Of a stretch of DNA of 55,671 nt, positions 26,334-34,668 are shown one piece after another. The notes under the pieces were generated by a model. The model was given only the letters and a program-made list of their open reading frames with translations, was not told the DNA's origin and ran no database searches. This stretch comes from a bacterium (GTDB taxonomy: Bacteria; Oederibacteriota; CAKKQC01), in contig CAKKQC010000043.1 in the NCBI GenBank assembly GCA_919901855.1, positions 1-55,671 of the forward strand, written 5' to 3'. Positions within the stretch are counted from its first letter, which is position 1, and every line of letters starts with the position of its first letter. The translations under genes and the position numbers were made by a program.

Positions 26334-27197
26334 TCAGGGGCCGGCGCCGCCGAGCGTGCCCAGAACGGACCGCCACTTGAGCTCTGGGACGCCCCGGACC
26401 ATGAACCTGAAGAGTCCGAGCCATTGATCGAGCGTGAGCTGGGTGCAGGTAGCATCCGGCGCGAATCCCAGGTCAGCGGACAGCCGTTTCCATTGCACAT
26501 GGGTGAAGAGGTCCCGGTAGGCGATCCGGAGGTTCGGCTTCCACCCCGAGAACCCGTACGTCGCGAATCTGCGGTACAGCACAGCGTGGCAGTCCTCCAC
26601 CAGCGGGACCGTACGTCGCTGGACGTGCAGCAACGCGACGGAGACGGAGGGCATGGGGGAGAACGCCTCTCGCGGGATGGCGCGCCCGATGGTCATCGCG
26701 AACCACGGAGCGTAGAGTACGCTGAAGAGACTGCTGCGACCTATGCCCGCGAACTTCTCCGCGGCTTCCCGTTGCACGACCAGCCATGCCTCGGCGGGCT
26801 GATGGCGCCTTCCCAGGAGCGTGCGCACGATGTGCGCTGTCATGTTGAACGGAATGTTCGCGAACACCTTGTAATCCCGGGCCGGGACGGGGAAACGACG
26901 GAAGTCTCCGAAATGCAGTTCCACGTTGGGGCTCTCCGCCATTCGGCCGCGGAGAAGACGGTAGAGGGCGGGGTCCTTCTCGACGGCGACTACCTTCCCG
27001 GCCTTCATCGCAAGGGCCTCCGTGATCGCGCCGCGGCCGGGACCGATTTCGAGTACGACATCGTCGCGCCCGATCGTCGACTCCATGACGAGCCGGGACA
27101 CGAGCCCGCGGTCAACGAGGAAGTTCTGGCCGAGCTGGATGCTCCTGTGTGGATTTGGACGATGCGTTGAATTGTACGGGTGCGTGTGATGCGACAC
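26334..27197 (-). CDS. Erm/KsgA-family rRNA adenine N6-methyltransferase
   Basis: 287 aa from the GTG at 27197, chosen because GGAGGT lies 6-7 nt upstream; the open frame extends 8 codons further. Motifs: QLGQNFLVDRG (~21-31), VLEIGPGRGAITEAL (motif I), VVAVEKDPAL, HFGDFRRF and FANIPFNMTAHIV (catalytic NIPF, residues 114-117). NIPF rather than the NLPY of KsgA points to the Erm side of the family, which methylates 23S rRNA A2058 and gives macrolide-lincosamide-streptogramin resistance. It sits between the DegT block and the metallophosphoesterase. Confidence 0.8.
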   Translation of the reverse strand: MSHHTHPYNSTHRPNPHRSIQLGQNFLVDRGLVSRLVMESTIGRDDVVLEIGPGRGAITEALAMKAGKVVAVEKDPALYRLLRGRMAESPNVELHFGDFRRFPVPARDYKVFANIPFNMTAHIVRTLLGRRHQPAEAWLVVQREAAEKFAGIGRSSLFSVLYAPWFAMTIGRAIPREAFSPMPSVSVALLHVQRRTVPLVEDCHAVLYRRFATYGFSGWKPNLRIAYRDLFTHVQWKRLSADLGFAPDATCTQLTLDQWLGLFRFMVRGVPELKWRSVLGTLGGAGP

Positions 27198-27374
27198 GAT
27201 TCGACCTCCGTAAACGAGCACAAGGGATTGTGGAGAAGCGCATTCCCATTGGCTTCGCCTGGCCGATCGTGGGGACCGGCGGTCAGGCGGTGTTTACAGG
27301 AGTTCGATGACTGTCATTCTGCGGAGATTCTAGCACGGAATGACCCGCCAGCTTGGCGAGTCCGAGAAGCCGGT

Positions 27375-29093
27375 CTATTCGTAGATCAGCTTGACGTCGT
27401 CGAGCCAGAGGTCGAACTCGGGGCCCTCCACCGGCTGGTTCCAGGACAACCCCGCGACCGAATCCACGGTCAGCGGGCCGACGCGATCCACCCCCGTCAC
27501 CCAGTCCGGCTGCTGGAACTCGCGCCAGAGGAACCGGTACTCCTTCCAGTCCTTCCCCGTCTCGTAGCTGACCCGGTGCCCGCGTCCGGTGCGGGCCAGT
27601 TTCCTTCCCCCCACGGTACCCTCGATGCCCGCCTCCCACACGTTCCCTTTGTCCGACCGGGCCCGGAACGAGATACCGGCAGAACCGGTCAGGTTGAGCC
27701 GCCCACCGCCGGCAAAATCGGTCTGGAAGTTCGTGAACGTGTAATTGGGCGCAATGCTCTTCCCCTTGACTCCCGCGACGTGCAGTACGCCGTCGGTGAA
27801 CGTCATCTCCATCCTCGACGAACCGTATTGGTCGGCCGACTGGTACCACCGGCCCGGTTTGACCGATACCTGACTCTTGTCACAGGAGTTCACGTCGTCC
27901 CCGTCGTTGAAGTCATCGATGATCCGTTCCTTCAACCCCGGGATCCGGGCCGTGATCAACGGGAGGACTTCCTTCCTGGCGACCAGCACGCCTCCGGACC
28001 GCAGCTCGAGCGAGATCGTGGGAAGCGGCAGGATGCTCCCGCCCGTCCTGGTCTTGATCCTGATCCGCTCGCGTTGTCCCGCCGCAACCGTGCCGTCCAC
28101 CCGGGCCGCCTTCCACGATCCCGTTCCCGGGACCAGACCGACTGTTGCCTGAACCGGCGTGTCCGTTGACGGGTTCTCGACGGTCACCACCAGCTCCAGC
28201 GGACGGTTCTTGCCGATGGTCCTGACCGGATCGCAATCCACCAACTTCACGGCCTTGAGATCCATCTCGTGGGTGTAGAAGGCCGCGGGCCTCTCACCCT
28301 CGGGCGTCATCAGCCGGTAGGAAACCGCGGTGCCTCTGACCTCGACGACGAGCGCACTGAAGAAACTGGATATGCTGTCCCCCGTGATCCCGGCAGTGGG
28401 ACCGAGCATGACGTATTGGACCCCGTCCCGTTTCTCGAAAAGCACGTTGTGGTGCTCGTGACCGCAGAAGACATAGTCCACGCCGGCGGCCGCCAGCAGG
28501 GGATGGACATCGGCGTTCCACTCCACGTTCTTGTATCCGGGTTTCCACAATGGCTCGTGCAGGAAGACGAACGTGGCCCGGGCGCCCTTCGCTGCCGCGA
28601 GGTCCTTCTTGAGCCACTCCAATTGCCGGTCGCCGATCAGTCCCCTCTTGCCGACTTCCTCGCAGTCGAGTGCGACGAAGTGACAGCCCTTGTGGTCCCA
28701 GGAGAACCACAGCGGCCCGTACCGCTCCCTCCACATGGCCTCACCGGTGGCGTTGTAGATGTCGTGGTTGCCGGGAACCAGTACGTAGGGGGCGTGTAGC
28801 TTGGCGGCGGTCGCGTCGAATCCATTCCAGAAGGCCGCCAGCCCTTCCCGATTCGTGTACCCGGGTGTGAGATCTCCCGCGATGGCGTAGAAGTCCCCGT
28901 CCAGGCCGTCGATCCAGGCCAGGTTGGCGATGAACATGGGCGGCTCCTGAACGTCGGCGAGGACGGCGAACGAGAAGTCCGCGTTCCCGCCGGACATCCC
29001 GGCCGGCTTGGCCGGGTCAAACCGGGCTCCGAAGGCAAGAGCGGAAACCAGGAGTAGGGATACCGCCAGAACCGCGATCTTCGCCTTCTTCAT
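27375..29093 (-). CDS. Secreted metallophosphoesterase with C-terminal beta domains
   Basis: 572 aa. Signal peptide (KKAKIAVLAVSLLLVSALAFG). The calcineurin-like catalytic domain (~35-250) has a first-motif variant LADVQEP, then IAGDLTPG, VPGNHDIY, FLHEPLW and FCGHEHHNV, giving the metal ligands of two sites. An Ig-like segment (~290-380) and a C-terminal jelly-roll (DDFNDGDDVN through FDLWLDDVKLIYE, ~395-572) of CBM/CIA30 type follow. It probably acts outside the cell on phosphate esters. The 177-nt spacer before it holds no recognised gene. Confidence 0.8.
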   Translation of the reverse strand: MKKAKIAVLAVSLLLVSALAFGARFDPAKPAGMSGGNADFSFAVLADVQEPPMFIANLAWIDGLDGDFYAIAGDLTPGYTNREGLAAFWNGFDATAAKLHAPYVLVPGNHDIYNATGEAMWRERYGPLWFSWDHKGCHFVALDCEEVGKRGLIGDRQLEWLKKDLAAAKGARATFVFLHEPLWKPGYKNVEWNADVHPLLAAAGVDYVFCGHEHHNVLFEKRDGVQYVMLGPTAGITGDSISSFFSALVVEVRGTAVSYRLMTPEGERPAAFYTHEMDLKAVKLVDCDPVRTIGKNRPLELVVTVENPSTDTPVQATVGLVPGTGSWKAARVDGTVAAGQRERIRIKTRTGGSILPLPTISLELRSGGVLVARKEVLPLITARIPGLKERIIDDFNDGDDVNSCDKSQVSVKPGRWYQSADQYGSSRMEMTFTDGVLHVAGVKGKSIAPNYTFTNFQTDFAGGGRLNLTGSAGISFRARSDKGNVWEAGIEGTVGGRKLARTGRGHRVSYETGKDWKEYRFLWREFQQPDWVTGVDRVGPLTVDSVAGLSWNQPVEGPEFDLWLDDVKLIYE

Positions 29094-29194
29094 CCGGGCC
29101 TCCTGTTCACGATCATCCCTGACTTCGAGGGCCACTTGTCCAGCAGCCATACCCGCGATTCTACCGGAAGGACGCCCCCGCTTCTCCTGGGAAG

Positions 29195-29995
29195 TCATTC
29201 GCCCTGCCTGGCGAGGACGAGGACAAGCTCATGATCTCCAGGCTTGCCATCGCAGCTGTTCGGGTCCGTGATCTCGTGCGTGATGTCCATCGCCCCGAAG
29301 ACATGCTCGATACGCATCCCGGTCAGCCGGCCCAGCAGATCCCACTCATTGATGGAGTAGATGCGCTGAGTCGCGGGAGCATCTTCCGGAGGATAGTCGA
29401 CCCCATCGCGACGGTATTGGATGACTCGATCATGGCGGTACACGTTGTTGGCCCGGGCCAGGCGAAGCGTGCCCTTCACGGTCCGGATGAGCGTGCCCCG
29501 GTCATGCTTCTGCTCGTAGCTGTCGTTGTGGAACTTGCCGTCGGCAATGGGACACCAGAGGGATCCGACCTCGATCACGATCCGGCCGCCTTCCGTGAGA
29601 CAGGATCGGCACTTGCCCAGAATCGTGAGGAGGTCGTCGTTGTCGACGAACAGCGAGAACGTGTTGAAGAAGCTGTAGGCGTACCCGAACGACGGCTCGA
29701 GACGGAGATCCCGCAGGTCCGCCTTCAGGAAGCGGCAGTTCGTGAACCCAAGCTTGGTCGCCTGGCTCTGCGCATCCTGGAGCCGCTCCTCCGAGATATC
29801 CACCCCGGTCACGTCGTATCCCCGCTTGGCCATCTCGACGGCATGCCGGCCGGTGCCGCATGCCAGATCGAGGAGCCGCGGGCTCCCGGCGTTCTGGCGC
29901 CGCATCAGGTCGACCAGGAAGTCGCAGTCCTGTTGAGTAGTCGGGGGCGTCCCGAACTGGTCGTACTCCTCTACGTCCGTCAGCGGCTGCGCCAC
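29195..29995 (-). CDS. SAM-dependent methyltransferase (class I)
   Basis: 266 aa from the GTG at 29995, which has GGAGGT 6 nt upstream and overlaps the end of the APH gene by 16 nt. Motif I is LLDLACGTGRHAVEMAKRG, then VTGVDISEERL, LKADLRDL, YAYSFFNTFSLF and LTEGGRIVIEVG. The C-terminal segment resembles glycine/sarcosine- and small-molecule N-methyltransferases. The coupling to an APH-like kinase repeats the arrangement at 13958-15759. Confidence 0.8.
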   Translation of the reverse strand: MAQPLTDVEEYDQFGTPPTTQQDCDFLVDLMRRQNAGSPRLLDLACGTGRHAVEMAKRGYDVTGVDISEERLQDAQSQATKLGFTNCRFLKADLRDLRLEPSFGYAYSFFNTFSLFVDNDDLLTILGKCRSCLTEGGRIVIEVGSLWCPIADGKFHNDSYEQKHDRGTLIRTVKGTLRLARANNVYRHDRVIQYRRDGVDYPPEDAPATQRIYSINEWDLLGRLTGMRIEHVFGAMDITHEITDPNSCDGKPGDHELVLVLARQGE

Positions 29996-31041
29996 ATGCG
30001 ACCTCCGTTTCCGCTTGTCTTGACGAGCGGGCCGTGCTTGGCCCAGTGCCTGAACCACTTCATGTGCCAATCGAAGAAATGGTCGTTGGCCCAGTGGAAG
30101 CCGTTGTATGCGGATGAGTGCTTGAGCACGATCCCCATGAGGTAGATGTGCCGAACCGCCGGTCCGAGCTTGATGGCCTCGAGTTCTCCCCGGCTCAACT
30201 TCCGCTCCCGCTGATACCCGCGCAGGAACGCCCCGAGCTGTCGCATCCGCTCCGCTTCCGCCTGCGGGGTCACGTTCATCCACTCGTGAGTGGCGTAGAA
30301 CACACCGATCTCGACCGCACGCCAGCCGCAGGCGAAGCTGTCGAAGTCGAAGAGGGTCAATCCCCCCTTGCCATCGACCCTCACGTCAGTACCATGAAGG
30401 TCCCCGTGGCAGATGCCGTACTCAGGTTTGGCCCGGCTCAGTAGTTCCGCTATCCTCCTCTTGACGCTCGCTCCGATCGCGCTGACCAGCTCGAAATCGT
30501 CCCGTCGGTGTGCCATGAACGGCCGGACGGTTTCGATCTGGCGGTCGATCAGGAAATCCAAGTCCGCGGGAGCCCTCTGGTACGTCCTCTGGATCCCGTC
30601 TGCCACCTTGTGGAGGCGCCCGATCAGGCGGCCCAATGATACACAGAATCCAGGCTGACCACAGTCCGGATCCCTGCCGGGCGCGGACCGGAAGAGGACC
30701 GCATGTCGCGTCCCTTCCGCCGCATTGAGTCTCGTTATGAATGCCCCATCGCTTCTCCTGACCAGCCCGACAACTGGCACACGATGCCGGTGCAAGTAGT
30801 TCAGGAAATGGACTTCATCCTCAACGTCCGCCCAGCTCCTGCGCCCATGCATGTAGATCTTGAGGAAGTACGTCGACGTCGGCGACTTCACCTCATACGC
30901 ATCCGTCATGCCCTTCCTGAAGAATCGACATGTGATCGGCCCGGAGACCCCGTAGCTGGACAGCACCATACGACCGAGTGCCTGGCTGTCCAGCACAGAG
31001 CTCTGGGTCGGGAAGACCCGCGCGCTCCTCACCTTCCCCAT
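29980..31041 (-). CDS. APH-family phosphotransferase
   Basis: 353 aa. YFLKIYMHGRRS carries the ATP Lys, GICHGDLHGTDVRV the catalytic HGDxxxxD loop (Asp replacing the usual Asn) and LTLFDFDSFACG the metal motif. The start ATG at 31041 directly follows the TAG of a 5-codon mini-ORF whose own ATG sits 7 nt after TATGAT. Translation may therefore depend on termination and reinitiation. Confidence 0.8.
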   Translation of the reverse strand: MGKVRSARVFPTQSSVLDSQALGRMVLSSYGVSGPITCRFFRKGMTDAYEVKSPTSTYFLKIYMHGRRSWADVEDEVHFLNYLHRHRVPVVGLVRRSDGAFITRLNAAEGTRHAVLFRSAPGRDPDCGQPGFCVSLGRLIGRLHKVADGIQRTYQRAPADLDFLIDRQIETVRPFMAHRRDDFELVSAIGASVKRRIAELLSRAKPEYGICHGDLHGTDVRVDGKGGLTLFDFDSFACGWRAVEIGVFYATHEWMNVTPQAEAERMRQLGAFLRGYQRERKLSRGELEAIKLGPAVRHIYLMGIVLKHSSAYNGFHWANDHFFDWHMKWFRHWAKHGPLVKTSGNGGRMWRSR

Positions 31042-31059
31042 CTACGTGCGCTTCTCCAT
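31042..31059 (-). CDS. Five-codon leaderless mini-ORF (MEKRT) before the APH gene
   Basis: ATG at 31059, stop TAG at 31044-31042, immediately followed by the APH ATG (TAGATG). TATGAT (31072-31067) ends 7 nt before this ATG, the same geometry as the other leaderless starts here. It may simply place a leaderless initiation signal before a gene that has none, or act as a regulatory leader. Confidence 0.35.
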   Translation of the reverse strand: MEKRT

Positions 31060-31217
31060 GTCGGTCATCATATCTCGCCGGTTATGGAGGCCGTCACGAG
31101 CAGTTACAGCAGTTGCGACAGCAACGTGCGGGCGGGGACCTTGATCGGGCGCTTCCATGAGAAGCAGTCGACATTGGTTCTTGTTCCGCCACCACACCAC
31201 CGGAAGGATCGGGGTAT

Positions 31218-32057
31218 TCAGGACTGCCTGGCAGGCGACACGCTCACTGCGGCTGACGGCAACACGCATACAGCATTCTCGCCACAGACTCCATCCTGAT
31301 AGAGCACCTTGAACCCAGCCCCTTCGAGCTCCGCCTTCAGCATCGGCGGCGTCAGGTGTCTCCGATTGAGGAGGTACCACTCATCCCCGATCTTGAGCGT
31401 CCCTTCGTACTCCTCAGGAGATCCATGAAAGGGCTGGTAGACCAGGCCGGTATCCTCTTCAAGCAGGCTCTCTTCCGCATACCGATAAAAGAGCCGCCCA
31501 CTATGGGGATCGAGGATGGGGTTCTCGGAACTCACATTCCACTCCTTGCGCATGGCGGTGCTGATCAGATAGTACCCGTCCCTCTTCAGCCTGGCGCGAA
31601 CGGCCATTAATACCCGCCGTCGGTCTGGGTCGGCAGCTATCCCCTGAAGGCAGAAGCTGTCCACGATGAGGTCGTACCGCTTGCCTTCATGAGGCAGCTC
31701 GCAAACGTCCATCACTTCGTACCGGATCTCGAGATGTCTCTCCAGAGCGATCTTTCTGGCTATCTCGATCGCAGTGGGAATGAGATCGAAGGCATCAACC
31801 TCGAATCCCCTTTCCGCCAGGAAGCAGGCCCCCGGGCCCGTGCCACATCCGCATTCGAGCACGCTTGGCCTTGAACCAGAGAGATGTAGTCGCGGCAGGA
31901 TTCTCTAAAGAAAGGAACGAGACGTGAACTCTTCGAAACCATTCGGGCAGTCGTGTATCTCGCCCCACGACCTCTTCCCTTCCTCCTTGATCCTCTGATA
32001 GCCCTTGAGATGCTCGGGATAGTAGTACTTCACGCGCCTGCGGCCCGTGTGGAACAT
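31218..32057 (-). pseudogene. SAM-dependent methyltransferase interrupted by an in-frame amber codon
   Basis: Reading from the ATG at 32057 (just 3 nt after the ATPase stop), 50 sense codons (with VKYYYPEHLKGYQRIKEE) reach a TAG at 31907-31905. The same frame then continues for 228 codons through LHLSGSRPSVLECGCGTGPG (motif I), VDAFDLIPTA and LKRDGYYLIST to the stop at 31218. Joined, this is a normal ~279-residue methyltransferase. The single TAG is a point nonsense mutation, a sequencing or assembly error, or a readthrough site. A 214-aa product from the GTG just before motif I would lack the N-terminal substrate lid. Confidence 0.75.
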
Positions 32058-32060
32058 ACC

Positions 32061-33416
32061 CTAGGCCGGCTCGGCCGGCGACGGGCTTCCGGCCAGGAAC
32101 CATTCCGCCGCCTGCCGGACGACGATCCTTGGCGGGACGTCCCCGGCGCCCCCGATCGACAGCGTCACGAGCTCCAGCCCGGCTCCGGGGTGCTCCCCCG
32201 CCGCCGCGAGCAGGGCGCGGATCTCCCGGTCCAGAGTCGCCGGGTCTCCTGGATCGGCGCACACCTGGATCAGGTTGGCGTCGCCGGACGGCGTACGTGC
32301 GAGGAAGTCCACTTCGTAGCCCTCCCGGGTGCGGACGTAGCTGAGGCGGGCACCGCGACGTTCGAGCTCGGCCCGCACGGCGGTCTCCAGCGAGTGTCCG
32401 AGGTTGGGGCCGGCCGTCAGGCCGAACACGGGGATCAGCCCCGGGTCCACGGGATATGCCTTGCGGGGGTTCACCATGCGCCGGCGCTCCGAGGCCGACG
32501 CCACCGAAACCGTACGGACGAGGAACGCGTCCTCGAGGTGGCCGAGCAGTTCGTGCAGGGTGTCCCGGGACACGGCCAGGCCCTGCGACCGAAGGGCCGC
32601 ATGGAACTTCTCCACGCTGAACAGCCCTGCCGGGTTCCCCAGCAGGTGGCGAACCAGCCAGCGGAGACTGGCGACGTTCGTGACGTCATATCGTTCGACG
32701 ACGTCCCGGAGCAGGGCCACGTCCACGTAATCGTTGAGCAGGCGGTGGCGCGTCGCCGGATCGAGCTCCTGGGCCTCGGGGAATCCGCCCACGGTCAGGT
32801 AGTCCAGGAACGCCCGCTCGAGCGCCGATCGCTCGGGCGCCGGGAGGAAGGAAGGCTGGTTCGGGATCGTGATCCCGTGGTGCCGCAAGTACTCCTCGAA
32901 ACTGAACGGCAGGATCAGGACCTCCCACGCACGCCCGCGCAGGGACGTCGCGATCTCGCGCGAGAGCAGGGCCGCCGAGGAACCGCTCAGGAACACCTCG
33001 ACCTTCTCAGAGTCGAGCAGGCGCCGGACGAACCGCTCCCACCCCGGCACCTCCTGGATCTCGTCCAGGCACCAGGTGACCGTCTCCCGTCCCCGCAGGG
33101 CCGGAAAGCGGCGGTAGTACTCGTCCACGAGCACGGTCAGATCCGCCGCCGTGATCCCCTCCAGCCGCTCGTCCTCGAAGTCCAGGTATGGCAGTCGCTC
33201 GCGGGCGATGCCGCGTTCAAGTCGTTCGCGGCGAAGCTGATGCAGGAACGTCGTCTTGCCCGACCGGCGCATCCCGACGACCGCCGTTGCCTTGCCGGGC
33301 AGGGCCACCGCGCCGTGCACCCGGCGCCGGGTCGCCTCCGGCAAAGGGGTGGTGAGGGAGTCCGCGAGCTTCTGGACCAGCCAGGCGCGCAGCGGAGACG
33401 TCGATCCGGGAGTCAT
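32061..33416 (-). CDS. AAA+ ATPase with DUF4143 domain (copy 2)
   Basis: 451 aa. Walker A GMRRSGKTT (~48-56), Walker B TWCLDEIQEV, sensor FLSGSSAALLSRE. A winged-helix-like segment (FSVEKFHAALRSQGLAVSRD) is followed by DUF4143. The nuclease-like C-terminal motif is half lost: GYEVDFLA is kept but the ExK strand reads IQVCAD. It is distant in sequence from copy 1 (3800-4969), yet its upstream palindrome and GTTGCAT stand at exactly the same distances from the ATG. Confidence 0.85.
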   Translation of the reverse strand: MTPGSTSPLRAWLVQKLADSLTTPLPEATRRRVHGAVALPGKATAVVGMRRSGKTTFLHQLRRERLERGIARERLPYLDFEDERLEGITAADLTVLVDEYYRRFPALRGRETVTWCLDEIQEVPGWERFVRRLLDSEKVEVFLSGSSAALLSREIATSLRGRAWEVLILPFSFEEYLRHHGITIPNQPSFLPAPERSALERAFLDYLTVGGFPEAQELDPATRHRLLNDYVDVALLRDVVERYDVTNVASLRWLVRHLLGNPAGLFSVEKFHAALRSQGLAVSRDTLHELLGHLEDAFLVRTVSVASASERRRMVNPRKAYPVDPGLIPVFGLTAGPNLGHSLETAVRAELERRGARLSYVRTREGYEVDFLARTPSGDANLIQVCADPGDPATLDREIRALLAAAGEHPGAGLELVTLSIGGAGDVPPRIVVRQAAEWFLAGSPSPAEPA

Positions 33417-33423
33417 GGCTCAT

Positions 33424-33478
33424 TTTCTCCTTCTACGAAGGAGAAATGCAACCTATATTCTCCTCGTAGCAAGGAGAA
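33424..33478. promoter_or_regulatory. Twin palindromic operators upstream of the second DUF4143 ATPase
   Basis: Site 1 is TTTCTCCTTC-TAC-GAAGGAGAAA (33424-33446, centre 33435, perfect 10-3-10). Site 2 is TTCTCCTCGTAGCAAGGAGAA (33458-33478, centre 33468, near-palindromic). The centres are 33 nt apart, about three helical turns. GTTGCAT (minus strand, 33452-33446) begins 17 nt from centre 1, and the ATG is 19 nt from it on the other side. The sites also lie 50-100 nt upstream of the divergent secreted-protein gene at 33525. Confidence 0.65.
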
Positions 33479-33524
33479 CTATCCTCTTGTGAATCCTGCG
33501 TTTGGACGCACTATGATCAGGTTG

Positions 33525-34646
33525 ATGAGCCTGATCCTGGCTGTACTCATTACCGCCGCCACAGCGGGGGCAGCGCCCAAGCCGGCGTACAAGGTCATGT
33601 ACCGGTGCTCGCTGGACCTGCGGGAGAAGCCGCAAAGCTTCGTCTGCCTCGACGGACCGCAGTTGCTGGACCGGGGCCGCATCGTCCAGCTCGGTCGGCC
33701 GATCGATCGACCCGATGTCCTCACCCTCCTGGATCTGTCGACGTTCCGGACGAGGGAAGTCGAAGTCCCTGGCCTGCGGGGGAAGTGGCCGCCCTCGCAG
33801 ACCGAGCCGGAGGTGGACCGGCCGATGTACTACGACACGACCGACGGCATGGCGGGCATCCTCCTGCGCACGGGCGGCGTGCGGGGCAGCGCCGAGTACG
33901 CCGAGTGGGACCTCAGGGCGAACCGGATCTCCCGCCGGTTCCCGCTCGCCACCCCCGATGGCGCGCAGTGGATGTCCGTGGACCCCGTCGGCTACGACCC
34001 TGCCCGGAAGGAGTGCTACCTCCAGGTCGTCAAGTACGGCGTCAGATTCAAGACCTCGCCCAACCGGGGCGGGCACTATGACGTGTCGGTGCTTGCCGTC
34101 TCCGACCGGGTGCGGACCGTGACCTCGTGGACGGAGAGCAACAAGCTGGGATCCAAGGGTCCGTACTTCGACCCCGTGCACCGCCGTTCGATGCACGTCG
34201 AGTACTCTGAACATGCCGGGACCATCTCCGGCGCCCACCTGGTCGACCTCGAGACCGGCGCGGTCAAGACCTATCAACTCCCGCCGCTCATCTACGGGTT
34301 CGCGTTCGATCCAGACCCCCGGAGGGCGTACGCCTACTCCTACCGCACCCGCGAGGTCTTCCCCCTCGACCTCGCGACCGGCGTGATGGGCAAGGGGCGG
34401 GTGTTCGGCAACGTCGGCCACCTCCTGGACTTCGTGGCGCCCGGGGTGCTCTGCCTGGGCCGCAACTTCGGCATGCACTTCCTGGACGCGAAGACGCTCA
34501 AGGAAAAGTGGTTCCTCAATCCCAAGGACTTCCACAAGGTGGACGCGCACCTGGAGGGCTCGATCTTCCTGCCGGGCCGCGCCCTCGTCCGCAGTTACGA
34601 GAACTTCTACGTCATCGACTTTCCCGGATTCACCGCAGCGCGCTAG
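33525..34646 (+). CDS. Secreted beta-propeller-like protein of unknown function
   Basis: 373 aa. A short signal peptide (MSLILAVLITAATAGA) is followed by an all-beta sequence with repeated strands of YVTN/WD-like character (VLTLLDLSTFRTREVEVPG, AHLVDLETGAVKTYQLPP, FPLDLATGVMGKGRVFG, MHFLDAKTLKEKW). No catalytic motif is seen. The ATG at 33525 is chosen over 33513 because TATGAT ends 7 nt upstream. It is divergent to the DUF4143 ATPase and may share its operators. Confidence 0.65.
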   Translation: MSLILAVLITAATAGAAPKPAYKVMYRCSLDLREKPQSFVCLDGPQLLDRGRIVQLGRPIDRPDVLTLLDLSTFRTREVEVPGLRGKWPPSQTEPEVDRPMYYDTTDGMAGILLRTGGVRGSAEYAEWDLRANRISRRFPLATPDGAQWMSVDPVGYDPARKECYLQVVKYGVRFKTSPNRGGHYDVSVLAVSDRVRTVTSWTESNKLGSKGPYFDPVHRRSMHVEYSEHAGTISGAHLVDLETGAVKTYQLPPLIYGFAFDPDPRRAYAYSYRTREVFPLDLATGVMGKGRVFGNVGHLLDFVAPGVLCLGRNFGMHFLDAKTLKEKWFLNPKDFHKVDAHLEGSIFLPGRALVRSYENFYVIDFPGFTAAR

Positions 34647-34668
34647 CAGTCTGCCAATGGAGGCACGG

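Noticed and set aside
31953-33480. Very long plus-strand frame running into the secreted-protein gene
   Set aside because: It is antisense to the DUF4143 ATPase and passes through its operators; only the part from 33525, with signal peptide and TATGAT-7-ATG, is credible.
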